Origin: Roseibium sediminis
Lineage (GTDB): Bacteria; Pseudomonadota; Alphaproteobacteria; Rhizobiales; Stappiaceae
Direction: 5' to 3'
DNA length: 64,000 nt
Assembly (NCBI RefSeq): GCF_008711325.1
Contig: NZ_VXDB01000018.1
Coordinates: 1 to 64,000 of the forward strand
Under the pieces are notes generated by a model. That model made no database searches. It was not told where the DNA came from and worked only from the letters and a program-made list of their open reading frames with translations. A program made the translations under genes and the position numbers. Shown in pieces: positions 19,513 to 27,909 of this stretch. Position 1 is the first letter of the stretch, and the number at the start of each line of letters is the position of its first letter.

Positions 19513-20019
19513 TTAACGTAGGGGCTTTAATGGCTTGCCGCTGCGGCGAAAGTCTCGCGAGGCTTGATGCAGTTTGGAGAAGATGCCCTCCAGCGTTTCC
19601 TGCTCTTCTTGGGAGAGGGCGGATTTCAGCAGGGCGTTGAAGGCAAAGGCCTGCGGAACAAGGTCACGATACATCGCCTTTCCGCTTTCGCTGAGCTCGA
19701 TGAAGCTTTCTCGCAAATCGACCGAATTGGGGCTGCGGACGATAAACTGCCGCTTCTCCAACGCTGCGACAGCTCGGCTGACCTTGGTCTTGTGCATGGT
19801 GCTGCGTTCGCCGATGGTTTTTGCTGTAACAGGACCAGACTGACCCAGGATCGCCACGACACGCCATTCGGGAATACTGATCCCGAACTGGTCTGCATAA
19901 ATGCGCGAGAACGAGCGACTGACTTCTTCTGCAAGAAAGTTCAATTGGTAAGGGAGAAACCGGTCAAGGGTGAGGATCGGGTCATCGCCTATGTCCTGAT
20001 CTTTCGATGTATCGCTCAT
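19513..20019 (-). CDS. MarR-family transcriptional regulator
   Basis: A 168-aa winged-helix repressor-type protein. The dimerisation helices frame the recognition segment, in which VTAKTIGERSTMHKTKVSRAV is followed by the wing FIVRSPNSVDLRESFIELSESG, the classic MarR D-R-R-like wing. The start is placed at ATG 20019 (GGAAG 8 nt upstream) rather than a longer in-frame ATG at 20076. It is divergent from the metallo-beta-lactamase-fold gene across about 370 nt, the usual arrangement for a MarR regulator and its target. Effector unknown. Confidence 0.87.
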   Translation of the reverse strand: MSDTSKDQDIGDDPILTLDRFLPYQLNFLAEEVSRSFSRIYADQFGISIPEWRVVAILGQSGPVTAKTIGERSTMHKTKVSRAVAALEKRQFIVRSPNSVDLRESFIELSESGKAMYRDLVPQAFAFNALLKSALSQEEQETLEGIFSKLHQASRDFRRSGKPLKPLR

Positions 20020-20388
20020 GGGAGTGTCTTCCGCCCGCCGGTTGCGTTTGTCTCGTCCATTTGAGCCTGTATGCATGGTGGATGTGCCTGCGTCCAGTGG
20101 CGTTGCCGGGAATTATGTGACGCATGGAGAGGTGCTGATTGATCAGATGTCGCGGCAGCGAACTGTTCGGTTTTTCGCAACTTGATAAACACAACAACTG
20201 GTGTGTCGCCGTATTTAGGTGAACTTATTGTTGAAAAAATCAAATGAGAGCAGTAGCGGCGCCCAATCGATTTGCGAATCAAGCCGAATGCCTGACACGA
20301 TCCAAGTATATATCCGCGAGCCTTTTATCGCGGAACTGGTCTTCGGTCGACTTGGCTGTGCAGGTCAATAACGCGGGTGGGAAGCATC
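20020..20388. other. divergent intergenic region between marR and the MBL-fold gene
   Basis: About 370 nt without a convincing gene. It must contain divergent promoters. AT-rich words such as TTGATAAACACAACAA (around 20180-20196) could be part of a MarR operator, but I see no clean palindrome. Nothing else supported. Confidence 0.4.
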
Positions 20389-21528
20389 ATGACAAAACAC
20401 TTCGCCTCTATCGCAGATACGGATGAAAAAGCTGTATCCTTTCGTGAAGTAGGTGCGGGTTGCTACGCCTTTACTGCTTCGGGAGATCCCAATTCCGGCG
20501 TGGTCATCGGCGACAAGGCGGTGCTTGTTGTGGACGCGCAGGCGACACCTGCGACAGCCAAGAAGGTTCTGGCCCATATCAAGGGGATCACTGACAAGCC
20601 GGTCAAATATGTGGCGCTCACGCACTACCATTCGGTCCGCACCCTTGGTGCCAGTGCTTACGGGGCAAGTGACATCATCACATCGGATCTCACCCGCAGG
20701 CTGATCGTTGACCGCGGCGAAGCAGACTGGGTCGCTCAAAAGGAACGGTTCCCGAGACTGTTCGAGGATGGCGACAACATTCCGGGGCTGACGCAGCCGA
20801 CCATGAGCTTTGCCTCCTCCTTGTCCATTAATCTTGGAAACAAGGAAGTGCGGCTGATGCATCTTGGCCGCGGACATACGATGGGCGACGTGGTCGTCTG
20901 GGTGCCGGATGCTGCAGTACTGTTTGCCGGAGACCTCGTTGAGAACAAGGTGGCCTGCTATTGCGGTGATGCCCATCTGGATGACTGGCCACGGGCGCTT
21001 GAGCGGATCAGTGCATTCCGCCCGAAGGCATTGGTGCCCGGACGAGGCGAAGCCTTGCTCAATGTTCAGGAGGTCAAAAGGGCGCTTGATGATACGCGGG
21101 ACTTTGTCGAAACCCTGCGCGACAGCGCGCGTACGTCCGTTCGAATGGGCAGGGGTCTGAAGGCAACTTACAATGCCGTCCGCGAGGCAATGGACCCGCG
21201 CTTCGGCAGCTTTGCCATCTACGACCATTGCATGCCGTTCAATGTTGCTCGTGCCTATGACGAAGCTCTTGGGATCGAGGCGCCGCAAGTCTGGACCCGT
21301 GAACGGGATCAGGACCTGTGGGATGCCCTGAAAGAAGCGGAAGTCGCCCAGAACGAGCCGGAAGTCGATCTCGGTCAGCCTCTGCAGCCCGTGCCGGATG
21401 AAGAGGTCGCAGTGTCTTCCGACGAGGAGACGCTGGACCTGTCGATGCTGGACATTTCCGAAGAGTTCGCTGACGAGGTGCGCAAGGAGCGTGGTTCCGC
21501 AAGTGAGTCCAAGCTGATGTCAGCCTGA
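20389..21528 (+). CDS. metallo-beta-lactamase-fold protein with variant metal site
   Basis: A 379-aa MBL-fold protein. The core fold is clear: VLVVDAQATPATAKKV (45-60), the first metal motif at THYHSVR (78-84), HLGRGHTMGDVVVW (158-171) with a His, and FAGDLVENK (179-187) with the bridging Asp. The canonical HxHxDH reads H79-Y-H81-S-V-R84, so the Asp and His of the second metal site are replaced. A C-terminal extension (about 300-379) is acidic and low-complexity. ATG 20389 follows GGGAAG. Function unknown. It is divergent from marR, and a terminator follows. Confidence 0.8.
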   Translation: MTKHFASIADTDEKAVSFREVGAGCYAFTASGDPNSGVVIGDKAVLVVDAQATPATAKKVLAHIKGITDKPVKYVALTHYHSVRTLGASAYGASDIITSDLTRRLIVDRGEADWVAQKERFPRLFEDGDNIPGLTQPTMSFASSLSINLGNKEVRLMHLGRGHTMGDVVVWVPDAAVLFAGDLVENKVACYCGDAHLDDWPRALERISAFRPKALVPGRGEALLNVQEVKRALDDTRDFVETLRDSARTSVRMGRGLKATYNAVREAMDPRFGSFAIYDHCMPFNVARAYDEALGIEAPQVWTRERDQDLWDALKEAEVAQNEPEVDLGQPLQPVPDEEVAVSSDEETLDLSMLDISEEFADEVRKERGSASESKLMSA

Positions 21529-21551
21529 TATCCGGCCAACCAGAACTGTGA

Positions 21552-21578
21552 AGAGCGGCCTTTCGGGCCGCTTTTTTC
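21552..21578 (+). terminator. Rho-independent terminator after the MBL-fold gene
   Basis: The stem AGCGGCC/GGCCGCT with loop TTTCG is followed by TTTTT. It lies 26 nt after the stop codon. Confidence 0.92.
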
Positions 21579-21748
21579 GTGTTTGGGCAATTGAGGGTGG
21601 ACGTCAGCGACAAGAACTCCCACATGTGGAGTGAACGGGAGCTGCCTCTGGGGAGGTTTGCCGTCTGTCGTTTTGATTGGCCGCGTTTCCTTTCCATCTC
21701 CAGGTGGTTCAGGGGTTCGCTGGTTTGCCGAATGAAGGAAGAGTGTCG

Positions 21749-22255
21749 ATGCGCCTGCTCGCTGCCACGATTGTTGCATTTGGATTGGGTTTGGTTCCGG
21801 CGCTGGCCGCAGATGAACCTGATCTGATCTTCAAGAAGTCGACAGTGTGGAAGCTGCTGACGCCGGATCACAAGTTGGCGACTTACGCTGTGGACGATCC
21901 AATGATCGAAGGCGTGGCCTGCCACTTTACGGTTCCCGAAAAGGGCGGAATATCCGGCTGGATTGGCGTTGCGGAGGAAGTCTCCGATGTATCGCTGGCC
22001 TGCCGTCAGGTCGGGCCGGTCGTTTTCAAGGGCAAGGCAGAACAGGGTGAGGAGATGTTCCGTCAGCGCCGCTCTTTGTTCTTCAAGAAAATGCAGATTG
22101 TTCGGGGCTGTGACGCCAAGCGAAATGTGCTGGTCTATCTGGTCTATTCGGACAAGCTGATCGAAGGCAGCCCGAAGAATTCCACTTCCACGGTTCCGAT
22201 CATGCCATGGGGCAATCAGGAACCGCCCAAATGCGGTGATTACATCAGCGATTGA
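21749..22255 (+). CDS. creA: CreA family periplasmic protein
   Basis: A 168-aa exported protein with a signal peptide ending PALA-A (about residue 20). The body matches CreA throughout: an F-K-S-T-V-W-K-L-L-type opening, DDPMIEGVACHFT (about 48-60), GWIGVAEEVSDVSLACRQVGP (split by two loops), FRQRRSLFFKKMQIVRG (about 108-124), and YSDKLIEGSPKNS (about 136-148). CreA is conserved in proteobacteria but its biochemical role is unknown. AGGAAGAG precedes ATG 21749. It stands alone, convergent with the bigR gene. Confidence 0.88.
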   Translation: MRLLAATIVAFGLGLVPALAADEPDLIFKKSTVWKLLTPDHKLATYAVDDPMIEGVACHFTVPEKGGISGWIGVAEEVSDVSLACRQVGPVVFKGKAEQGEEMFRQRRSLFFKKMQIVRGCDAKRNVLVYLVYSDKLIEGSPKNSTSTVPIMPWGNQEPPKCGDYISD

Positions 22256-22269
22256 GAGACGAGGCGGCG

Positions 22270-22617
22270 TTAGTCCGCTTCGGAAACAAGCTCAAGTCTG
22301 GCGTCTTGGGCTTGTTTGTCGTGGCCGGCGCAGAAAGTCTCATAGAGAACTGCCATGATCTCCTGCGCGGGCTTGCTGGCCAGCTTGTAGTAGATCGTTG
22401 TGCCGTCGCGCCGCGTTTCCACCAGCCCCTGCGTGCGCAACAAAGAGAGCTGCTGCGAGACCGTGGGCAATCGCATGCCGGTCTTTTCGGCAAGGTCGCC
22501 GACGCTGCATTCCTGCTCGGCCATATGACACATGAGAAGAAGCCTGGGTGCTGAAGCCAGCATCTTCAGGAACTGTGCGGCATTTTCCGCGTTTTCTTCA
22601 AGGGCTTTCGTATCCAT
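22270..22617 (-). CDS. bigR: BigR/SqrR-type ArsR persulfide-responsive repressor
   Basis: A 115-aa ArsR-fold winged-helix repressor. It aligns with BigR along its length: FLKMLASAPRLLLMCHM (16-32), SVGDLAEKTGMRLPTVSQQL (38-57), and LYETFCAG (91-98). C30 and C96 fall at the positions of the two cysteines that form a tetrasulfide/disulfide in BigR and SqrR when cells meet sulfide or persulfides; C37 is extra. The classical ArsR metal box is absent. ATG 22617 gives a BigR-length protein. An alternative ATG at 22671 overlaps the stop of the small upstream ORF (TAATG), which would allow coupled translation. Regulated sulfide genes are not adjacent. Confidence 0.82.
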   Translation of the reverse strand: MDTKALEENAENAAQFLKMLASAPRLLLMCHMAEQECSVGDLAEKTGMRLPTVSQQLSLLRTQGLVETRRDGTTIYYKLASKPAQEIMAVLYETFCAGHDKQAQDARLELVSEAD

Positions 22618-22670
22618 GTCGCGAGCTTGCCAAAAAAGTGGGAGCGCCGCAAGCAGACGAGAGTATTGCA

Positions 22671-22874
22671 TTACATGCGTCCCAGGGCCGGAAGGATCAC
22701 ATGTCCGGAACCACAGCCAACGCCGGTTGACAGGCAGATGGACTTTTTCTGGATCGCACCGATCGACATGTTGGCGCTGCCTGCAACGTAGAAAGCGCTG
22801 ATAAACGGTCCGCCGAAGAGAACGAGAATGAACATGACTGCAAACAAACGGTTCAACATTTTTCGGTTTCCCAT
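22671..22874 (-). CDS. small hypothetical membrane protein upstream of bigR
   Basis: A 67-aa ORF with one strong hydrophobic helix (about 8-32: LFAVMFILVLFGGPFISAFYV). It is followed by a short segment with two cysteines and glycines (SICLSTGVGCGSGHV). GAGG lies 8 nt before the ATG. Its TAA shares a base with an ATG in frame with bigR (TAATG), suggesting one transcript. I recognise no family. It is likely real because of the ribosome site and the coupling, but the short length leaves doubt. Confidence 0.45.
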   Translation of the reverse strand: MGNRKMLNRLFAVMFILVLFGGPFISAFYVAGSANMSIGAIQKKSICLSTGVGCGSGHVILPALGRM

Positions 22875-22917
22875 TGGTGGGTGCCTCGTGATTGAACCCA
22901 CTTTAGAAAACCGGCCT

Positions 22918-22954
22918 TGAACCGAAGCTGAGATCAGCATTCAGCTTCGGTTCA
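22918..22954. repeat. 14-bp perfect inverted repeat between ldt and the small ORF
   Basis: TGAACCGAAGCTGA and TCAGCTTCGGTTCA are perfect reverse complements around a 9-nt centre (GATCAGCAT). It lies about 32 nt downstream of the L,D-transpeptidase stop and 43 nt upstream of the small ORF start. No U-tract follows on the minus strand, so it is either a weak terminator or a regulator site. Confidence 0.7.
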
Positions 22955-22986
22955 GGATCGTAAACTTCACGTATGTATTTGAAAAA

Positions 22987-24633
22987 TCAAAGATTTTCAG
23001 TCATGACTGTGCGAAGGGTATTGAGCAACGCAGCGTCTCGACCGTAGATGTCCTTGCGAAAATGTGTGGATCCGTCCTTGTTCATCCACGCCGTGAGATA
23101 CGTCAGATGAACCTTGATGGGTTCCTTCAGCGAGATGACGGTTCTTTGTTCGCTGTCTCGAATCGATTCCAGCCTGGCCCGGTCATAGCCCTGCGAGGAC
23201 AAGAGGACATCTCCGAGCGCGAAGGGGTCGGATACTCGAATACAACCGTGGCTGAAGTCCCGCTGTGACCGCTGGAAAAGGGATTTGCCCGGTGTGTCGT
23301 GAATGTAGATGTTGAACTTGTTCGGGAACATGAACTTGATCCTGCCAAGCGCATTTCCTTCTCCCGGGTCTTGTCGCAGTTCGAAGGGGAAGGTTTCCCG
23401 CGAATAGGCAGACCAGTTGATACTGGTTGGCGAGACTTCGTTGGTCCCACGCAGCACACGGATGCCCTTGCCGGAAAGCGCCGACGAGTTCTGCTGAAGT
23501 TTCGGGAGATACTCGGCGGTCGCGATTGAACGCGGGATGTTCCAGTAGGGATTGACCTCGACATAGGTCATCTGGTCGGAAAAGACCGGAGTGGCATGGT
23601 AGGGCTTGCCGACAATTACCGGGGCAGTGTGGACAGTCCGCTCGTTCTTGACCACCTTGAGGGCCTGATCGGCGAGGTTCACGAACACATAGGTCGACCC
23701 GAGGTCGTCCGGCATCCACCGCCGCCGTTCCATGTTCAGTTCCATCTGGATAAGGCGGTCATTGATGGGCACGTTCAGTTCGCCCAGTGTTCCTGCACCC
23801 ACAACGCCGTCTGTTTCCAGCCCGTGATAGGACTGGAATTCCTTTACTGCGTCGACAAGCGCACCGTCATAAGTGCTGCCTGCGTGCATTTCAGAGATGA
23901 GATAGTCTTCCTCGATCAACCGTTTGCGCAAGGCGGTCACGCGGGGGTCGCTCATGCCGGGCTTCAGAACAGGGCCGCTGGGAACAGGGGTGAAGCCGCC
24001 ATTGGCTGCCTTCTCCCTGTATTCGCCCATACGAATCTGGAGCCGCAGGTAATTCGGGCTTTGCGGGGCGAGACCTTCCAGAAAGGCGCTGAAATCTTCC
24101 GTTTTCTCGGCATTCGCAAACAGCTCTTCCGCCTTTGGTCGGTCGGGGAAGATGTTGAGCGCCTTGTTGACCTTGTTGGGCTGCACGCGGCCAGAAGAAA
24201 GATGCGTGGCATAACGCAGAAACTGGATGCTGAGATCAATGTCGATGGCGGCCCAGTCTTCGACGCTTTTTGCCGACTGCGCCCGTTCCAGAAACCTCAG
24301 GGGCTCGTAGTTGTCCGGGTTCAATGCGTGAATATTGGCTGACGAAAATGCCTCAAGAACAAAGAAGGCATTCTCTGTTGCCCCGGAAGGCGTAATCCAT
24401 ACCGGCTCGAAATTCCGGGAATTGTAGACTTGGCGAAGTCCGGGGTCCAGGTTGCTCGGCAGGCTGTTGCGGATTGCACGTGCGATTGGCGTTGTCGGTT
24501 CGGCGGACTGGACGCTCGTTCGCTCAGGAGCAGCTCTTGGCGTAGGAACAGGAGATTGCGCCTGAACCGCCCCGGACAGGATTGCAAGCGAGATGCTGCA
24601 CAGCGTGATTATGGTTTTCCGGATTTGTGTCAT
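22987..24633 (-). CDS. L,D-transpeptidase (YcbB type) with peptidoglycan-binding domain
   Basis: A 548-aa periplasmic enzyme that forms 3-3 peptidoglycan cross-links or anchors proteins to the wall. A signal peptide (about 1-25, ending VQA-Q) precedes an N-terminal scaffold. A PG-binding domain (about 225-290) contains GLETDGVVGAGTLGELN, and the YkuD catalytic domain (about 320-470) carries the signature SHGCIRVSDP with catalytic Cys and His. The size and order match the large YcbB/LdtD class. ATG 24633 follows a G-rich site (GCGGGGGCATGAACGG) and gives a clean signal peptide. Confidence 0.9.
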   Translation of the reverse strand: MTQIRKTIITLCSISLAILSGAVQAQSPVPTPRAAPERTSVQSAEPTTPIARAIRNSLPSNLDPGLRQVYNSRNFEPVWITPSGATENAFFVLEAFSSANIHALNPDNYEPLRFLERAQSAKSVEDWAAIDIDLSIQFLRYATHLSSGRVQPNKVNKALNIFPDRPKAEELFANAEKTEDFSAFLEGLAPQSPNYLRLQIRMGEYREKAANGGFTPVPSGPVLKPGMSDPRVTALRKRLIEEDYLISEMHAGSTYDGALVDAVKEFQSYHGLETDGVVGAGTLGELNVPINDRLIQMELNMERRRWMPDDLGSTYVFVNLADQALKVVKNERTVHTAPVIVGKPYHATPVFSDQMTYVEVNPYWNIPRSIATAEYLPKLQQNSSALSGKGIRVLRGTNEVSPTSINWSAYSRETFPFELRQDPGEGNALGRIKFMFPNKFNIYIHDTPGKSLFQRSQRDFSHGCIRVSDPFALGDVLLSSQGYDRARLESIRDSEQRTVISLKEPIKVHLTYLTAWMNKDGSTHFRKDIYGRDAALLNTLRTVMTENL

Positions 24634-24899
24634 CCGTTCATGCCCCCGCAAGATTCGGTTGTAGGGGCAGGGTAACGCAAGCGACCGCAGTGTCCAGTAA
24701 AGACAAAAGGAGTAAAAACGGACCTTGACGCCCAAAAGGAAACCGGGTCATAAGGTTGCCCATGATGACGGCCACTTGGAACATCATTTCGATCACCATT
24801 ATTTGCAGCTAGCGACACCGCTGGCTGTGGCCGATCCCCTTTTGGCATTTTTCCCTTAAGACGGACCGCCCCGGCCAGCCGGCCAGGAGACGGTTTGAC

Positions 24900-26327
24900 A
24901 TGAGCGCCGCAGGACATGCGACATCAGATGCTGACACGGGCACCTTCAAGGGCTTGCGGGTAACCAATACCCTGAGCCGCGCCAAGGAAGACTTCGTTCC
25001 GATTTCCGACGAAAATGTCCGCATGTATGTCTGTGGGCCGACTGTCTATGACTTTGCCCATATCGGCAATGCGCGGCCTGTCATCGTGTTTGATGTGCTG
25101 TTCCGCTTGCTGCGCCATCTCTATGGCACTGATCACGTCACCTATGCCCGCAACATCACGGACGTGGATGACAAGATCAACGCCCGGGCCTTGCGCGATC
25201 ATCCGGATCTGCCGCTGAACGAGGCCATTGCCAAAGTCACGGAAAAGACCACTAACCAGTTCCACGCCGATATCGCGCGGCTCGGCTGCCTTGAGCCGAC
25301 CCATGAGCCGCGGGCAACAGCCCATATCGGCGGTATGGTCGCAATGATCGAGATCCTGATCGACAAGGGCAATGCCTATGTGGCAGGCGGCGAGGTGCTG
25401 TTCGATACAACATCCATGACGGATTACGGATGCCTTTCGAAGCGCAATCTCGATGAGCAGAAGGCGGGAGCCCGCATCGCGGTCGAGGCGCACAAGAAAA
25501 ATCCGGGTGACTTTGTTCTCTGGAAACTCTCCTCGGACGAAGAGCCGGGTTGGGAGAGCCCATGGGGCAGGGGACGTCCGGGCTGGCACATCGAGTGCTC
25601 GGTCATGAGTGAGCACCATCTGGGCAAGGTATTCGACATTCATGGTGGCGGTCTGGATCTGATTTTCCCGCATCATGAAAACGAGATCGCCCAGTCCTGC
25701 TGCGCGCACGGGACGCAGAAGATGTCCAACTACTGGATGCATAACGGCTTTCTTCAGGTTGAAGGCCGCAAGATGTCCAAGTCGGAGGGCAACTTCTTCA
25801 CCATCCACGAACTGCTGGACAGCGAAAACTTCGGCGGCCGCAAATGGCCGGGCGAAGTGTTGCGCCTTGCCATGCTGATGACCCATTACCGCGAGCCGAT
25901 CGATTTCTCGATCAAGCGACTGGAAGAGGCGGAGCGTCTGCTGGCGAAGTGGCCGGAACCGGTTGCAACTGACGCAGCGCCGTCAGAAGCCTTCCTGGAA
26001 GCCCTCAATGATGACTTGAATACGGTTGCTGCCGTTCAAGTCCTGCATCAACTGGCTGGCGAGGCCGCGCAGTCTGCGGACAAGCTCGCGGTCTATTCCG
26101 CGTCCGCTGCAGTGTTGGGCGTTCGTCCTGTTACGGCAGACATGAGCGCGCTGGATATAGCATCGATCGATGCACGTGTTGCAGAACGACTTGAGCAGCT
26201 GAAGGCAAAGAACTGGGCCGAAGCCGACCGCATCCGCGATTCACTCGCTGCCGAGGGCATCGTGCTGAAGGACGGCAAGGATGCGCAGACCGGGGAACGT
26301 GTCACGACCTGGGAGGTCAAACGATAA
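24900..26327 (+). CDS. cysS: cysteine--tRNA ligase
   Basis: A 475-aa class I synthetase charging tRNA-Cys. The zinc-site [19 protein letters not shown] (about 42-60) combines the first Cys ligand with the HIGH-equivalent [14 protein letters not shown] (about 231) and [11 protein letters not shown] (about 257) give the further zinc ligands. KMSKSEGNF (about 292) is the KMSKS loop. AGGAGAC precedes ATG 24900. A 26-residue N-terminal extension precedes the usual start. It is monocistronic; the 38-bp inverted repeat pair begins 17 nt after its stop. Confidence 0.95.
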   Translation: MSAAGHATSDADTGTFKGLRVTNTLSRAKEDFVPISDENVRMYVCGPTVYDFAHIGNARPVIVFDVLFRLLRHLYGTDHVTYARNITDVDDKINARALRDHPDLPLNEAIAKVTEKTTNQFHADIARLGCLEPTHEPRATAHIGGMVAMIEILIDKGNAYVAGGEVLFDTTSMTDYGCLSKRNLDEQKAGARIAVEAHKKNPGDFVLWKLSSDEEPGWESPWGRGRPGWHIECSVMSEHHLGKVFDIHGGGLDLIFPHHENEIAQSCCAHGTQKMSNYWMHNGFLQVEGRKMSKSEGNFFTIHELLDSENFGGRKWPGEVLRLAMLMTHYREPIDFSIKRLEEAERLLAKWPEPVATDAAPSEAFLEALNDDLNTVAAVQVLHQLAGEAAQSADKLAVYSASAAVLGVRPVTADMSALDIASIDARVAERLEQLKAKNWAEADRIRDSLAAEGIVLKDGKDAQTGERVTTWEVKR

Positions 26328-26344
26328 GGATACCTGGAATGGGT

Positions 26345-26382
26345 TACCCCCACCCCTAACCCCTCCCCACAAGGGGGAGGGG
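26345..26382. repeat. 38-bp GC-rich repeat, left arm
   Basis: An exact reverse complement of 26465-26502. Within the arm, CCCCTCCCC and GGGGAGGGG form a 9-bp hairpin with a 5-nt loop. It begins 17 nt after the cysS stop codon, so it could also serve as its transcript end. Confidence 0.9.
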
Positions 26383-26464
26383 CAATACTCCATCGAGTTT
26401 GTCGACGGGTTCGGCAGCTCGATCTGGGTGATCTCGTAATTTGAATTGGCGGGATGGTTCATTT

Positions 26465-26502
26465 CCCCTCCCCCTTGTGGGGAGGGGTTAGGGGTGGGGG
26501 TA
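26465..26502. repeat. 38-bp GC-rich repeat, right arm
   Basis: The perfect inverted partner of 26345-26382 (38 of 38), separated by an 82-nt non-coding spacer. It lies 45 nt before the DUF559 start. Two inverted hairpin repeats with a spacer form a REPIN-like unit. Confidence 0.9.
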
Positions 26503-26547
26503 CTAGGCTGGTATCGCCAATGGGCTGACGGAGGCAGTGGATCTGAG

Positions 26548-26913
26548 ATGTCGCCAACAAGGATCACAGGGAAAACGCGTCAGACAGCAAAGCAACTGCG
26601 GCGTGAGCAAAGCTACCCTGAAAAACTGTTATGGCGGCAGCTGAGAGAGTTGAAGACAAAAGGCGTTCATATTCGTCGGCAAGCGCCGATCGGGCCTTAC
26701 GTTGCTGATTTTGTGGCCTTTAGCCGCAAGGTGGTGATTGAAGTGGATGGCGACTTTCATGGTTTGGATGACGTCAGATTGAGAGACGAACAGCGCGACA
26801 AGTGGCTTGCAGGTGAAGGCTTCGAAGTTTGGAGATTTCCGGCGGTGGATGTGATTGGAAATCTTGAAGGAGTGATGGAAGTCATCCTCAAGCGGTTTGG
26901 CGTTTGGGACTGA
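26548..26913 (+). CDS. DUF559 endonuclease-like protein
   Basis: A 121-aa DUF559 protein, a small family with the Vsr/restriction-endonuclease-like fold. The N-terminal helix (RREQSYPEKLLWRQLR, about 18-33) precedes RRQAPIGPYVADFVAF (about 43-58) and VVIEVDGDFH (about 62-71); the Asp and Glu are the predicted metal ligands of a PD-(D/E)xK-like site. RLRDEQRDKWLAGEGFEVWRF (with a short loop) completes the fold. The true substrate is not established for the family. The start is the first ATG after the repeat; a longer in-frame reading would translate the repeat itself and is rejected. Confidence 0.85.
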   Translation: MSPTRITGKTRQTAKQLRREQSYPEKLLWRQLRELKTKGVHIRRQAPIGPYVADFVAFSRKVVIEVDGDFHGLDDVRLRDEQRDKWLAGEGFEVWRFPAVDVIGNLEGVMEVILKRFGVWD

Positions 26914-26956
26914 GTTGGGTGCGGTGATTGACTTTTGCCGGGTGAGGGAGAGCGTA

Positions 26957-27436
26957 ATGAGTGAGTTGCGATCCGGAGGGTGTCAGTGTGGAGCTGTCCG
27001 GTTCAAGGTGGACGGGGCGCTGGGGGAGGCGTCTGTTTGCCATTGCCGCATGTGCCAGAAGGCCTTCGGGTCCTTTTATGCGCCGCTGGTGTCTGTATCC
27101 GAGGATCGCCTTGAGTGGACCCGCGGGCAGCGGGCACAGTTTCAGAGCTCCAATCATGCCACGCGCGGGTTCTGCCGCGACTGCGGTACGCCGCTGACCT
27201 ATGAAGCGCCGGACGGAATTGCTCTGGCCATCGGTGCATTTGATGATCCGCGCGAAATTGCACCTGTTGTGGCTTTCGGAGTGGAGGGAAAGCTTCCCTA
27301 TGCTGACGGAGTTTCGACCCTGCCCAACCGGGTGACGGAAGACGATATGGAAGCAGCTCCGTTTCTGGCCAGCCTCGTCTCCCTGCAGCATCCGGATCAT
27401 GACACCGCCGAGTGGCCGCCAAAGGAGCGCTCATGA
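26957..27436 (+). CDS. GFA-family (Mss4-like) zinc protein, first copy
   Basis: A 159-aa protein of the glutathione-dependent formaldehyde-activating (GFA) family. Zinc ligands are CQCGAVRF (9-16), CHCRMCQKAFG (about 28-38) and CRDCGTPL (about 72-79), the usual CxC, CxxC and CxxC sets. GFA proteins were named for accelerating S-hydroxymethylglutathione formation, but most members are uncharacterised. GAGGGAGAG precedes the ATG. Its stop overlaps the next gene's start (ATGA), and the three genes to cimA form an operon. Confidence 0.87.
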   Translation: MSELRSGGCQCGAVRFKVDGALGEASVCHCRMCQKAFGSFYAPLVSVSEDRLEWTRGQRAQFQSSNHATRGFCRDCGTPLTYEAPDGIALAIGAFDDPREIAPVVAFGVEGKLPYADGVSTLPNRVTEDDMEAAPFLASLVSLQHPDHDTAEWPPKERS

Positions 27437-27909
27437 CTGTAAATGCGAGGCTTTCCGGGGGATGTCAGTGTGGCGCCGTGCGGTACACCGTGTCCGAATT
27501 TGGTCGTTCGTCACTATGCCACTGTCGCATGTGCCAGAAGGCCTTGGGCGGACCCTTTGCCGTGTTGGTGACGGCGAAGGATCTGGAATACACACGCGGA
27601 AATCCGACCTACTTTCAAAGTTCAAACAAGGTTCGTCGCGGGTTTTGCAAGGACTGTGGATCGCCGCTGACCTTTGAATTTGAAGGCTGGCAGCCGGACA
27701 TCACCGTGACGAGCCTTGATGATCCAACCGTTGCCCCGCCGATTATCCAGCTTGGGACGGAAAGCCGACTGCCCTGGTGCGAAGGCCTATTCGACTTGCC
27801 TTCCGATCAAGGAAACCCCGATGGGCAAGGGCCCATATCCTATCAACATCCTGACCACGACACGACACACTGGCCGTCAGACAAGACCGAGGACGGAAAA
27901 TACGCATGA
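27433..27909 (+). CDS. GFA-family (Mss4-like) zinc protein, second copy
   Basis: A 158-aa paralogue of the preceding GFA protein with the same zinc ligands: CQCGAVRY (11-18), CHCRMCQKALGG (about 29-40) and CKDCGSPL (about 73-80), and the same C-terminal QHPDHDT. The clear similarity suggests a tandem duplication followed by divergence. It overlaps both neighbours by ATGA (upstream GFA stop and cimA start), so translation is probably coupled. Confidence 0.87.
   Translation: MTVNARLSGGCQCGAVRYTVSEFGRSSLCHCRMCQKALGGPFAVLVTAKDLEYTRGNPTYFQSSNKVRRGFCKDCGSPLTFEFEGWQPDITVTSLDDPTVAPPIIQLGTESRLPWCEGLFDLPSDQGNPDGQGPISYQHPDHDTTHWPSDKTEDGKYA

Noticed and set aside
26446-26547. 34-codon N-terminal extension of the DUF559 protein
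   Set aside because: It would translate the 38-bp hairpin repeat; the family starts near the ATG at 26548.
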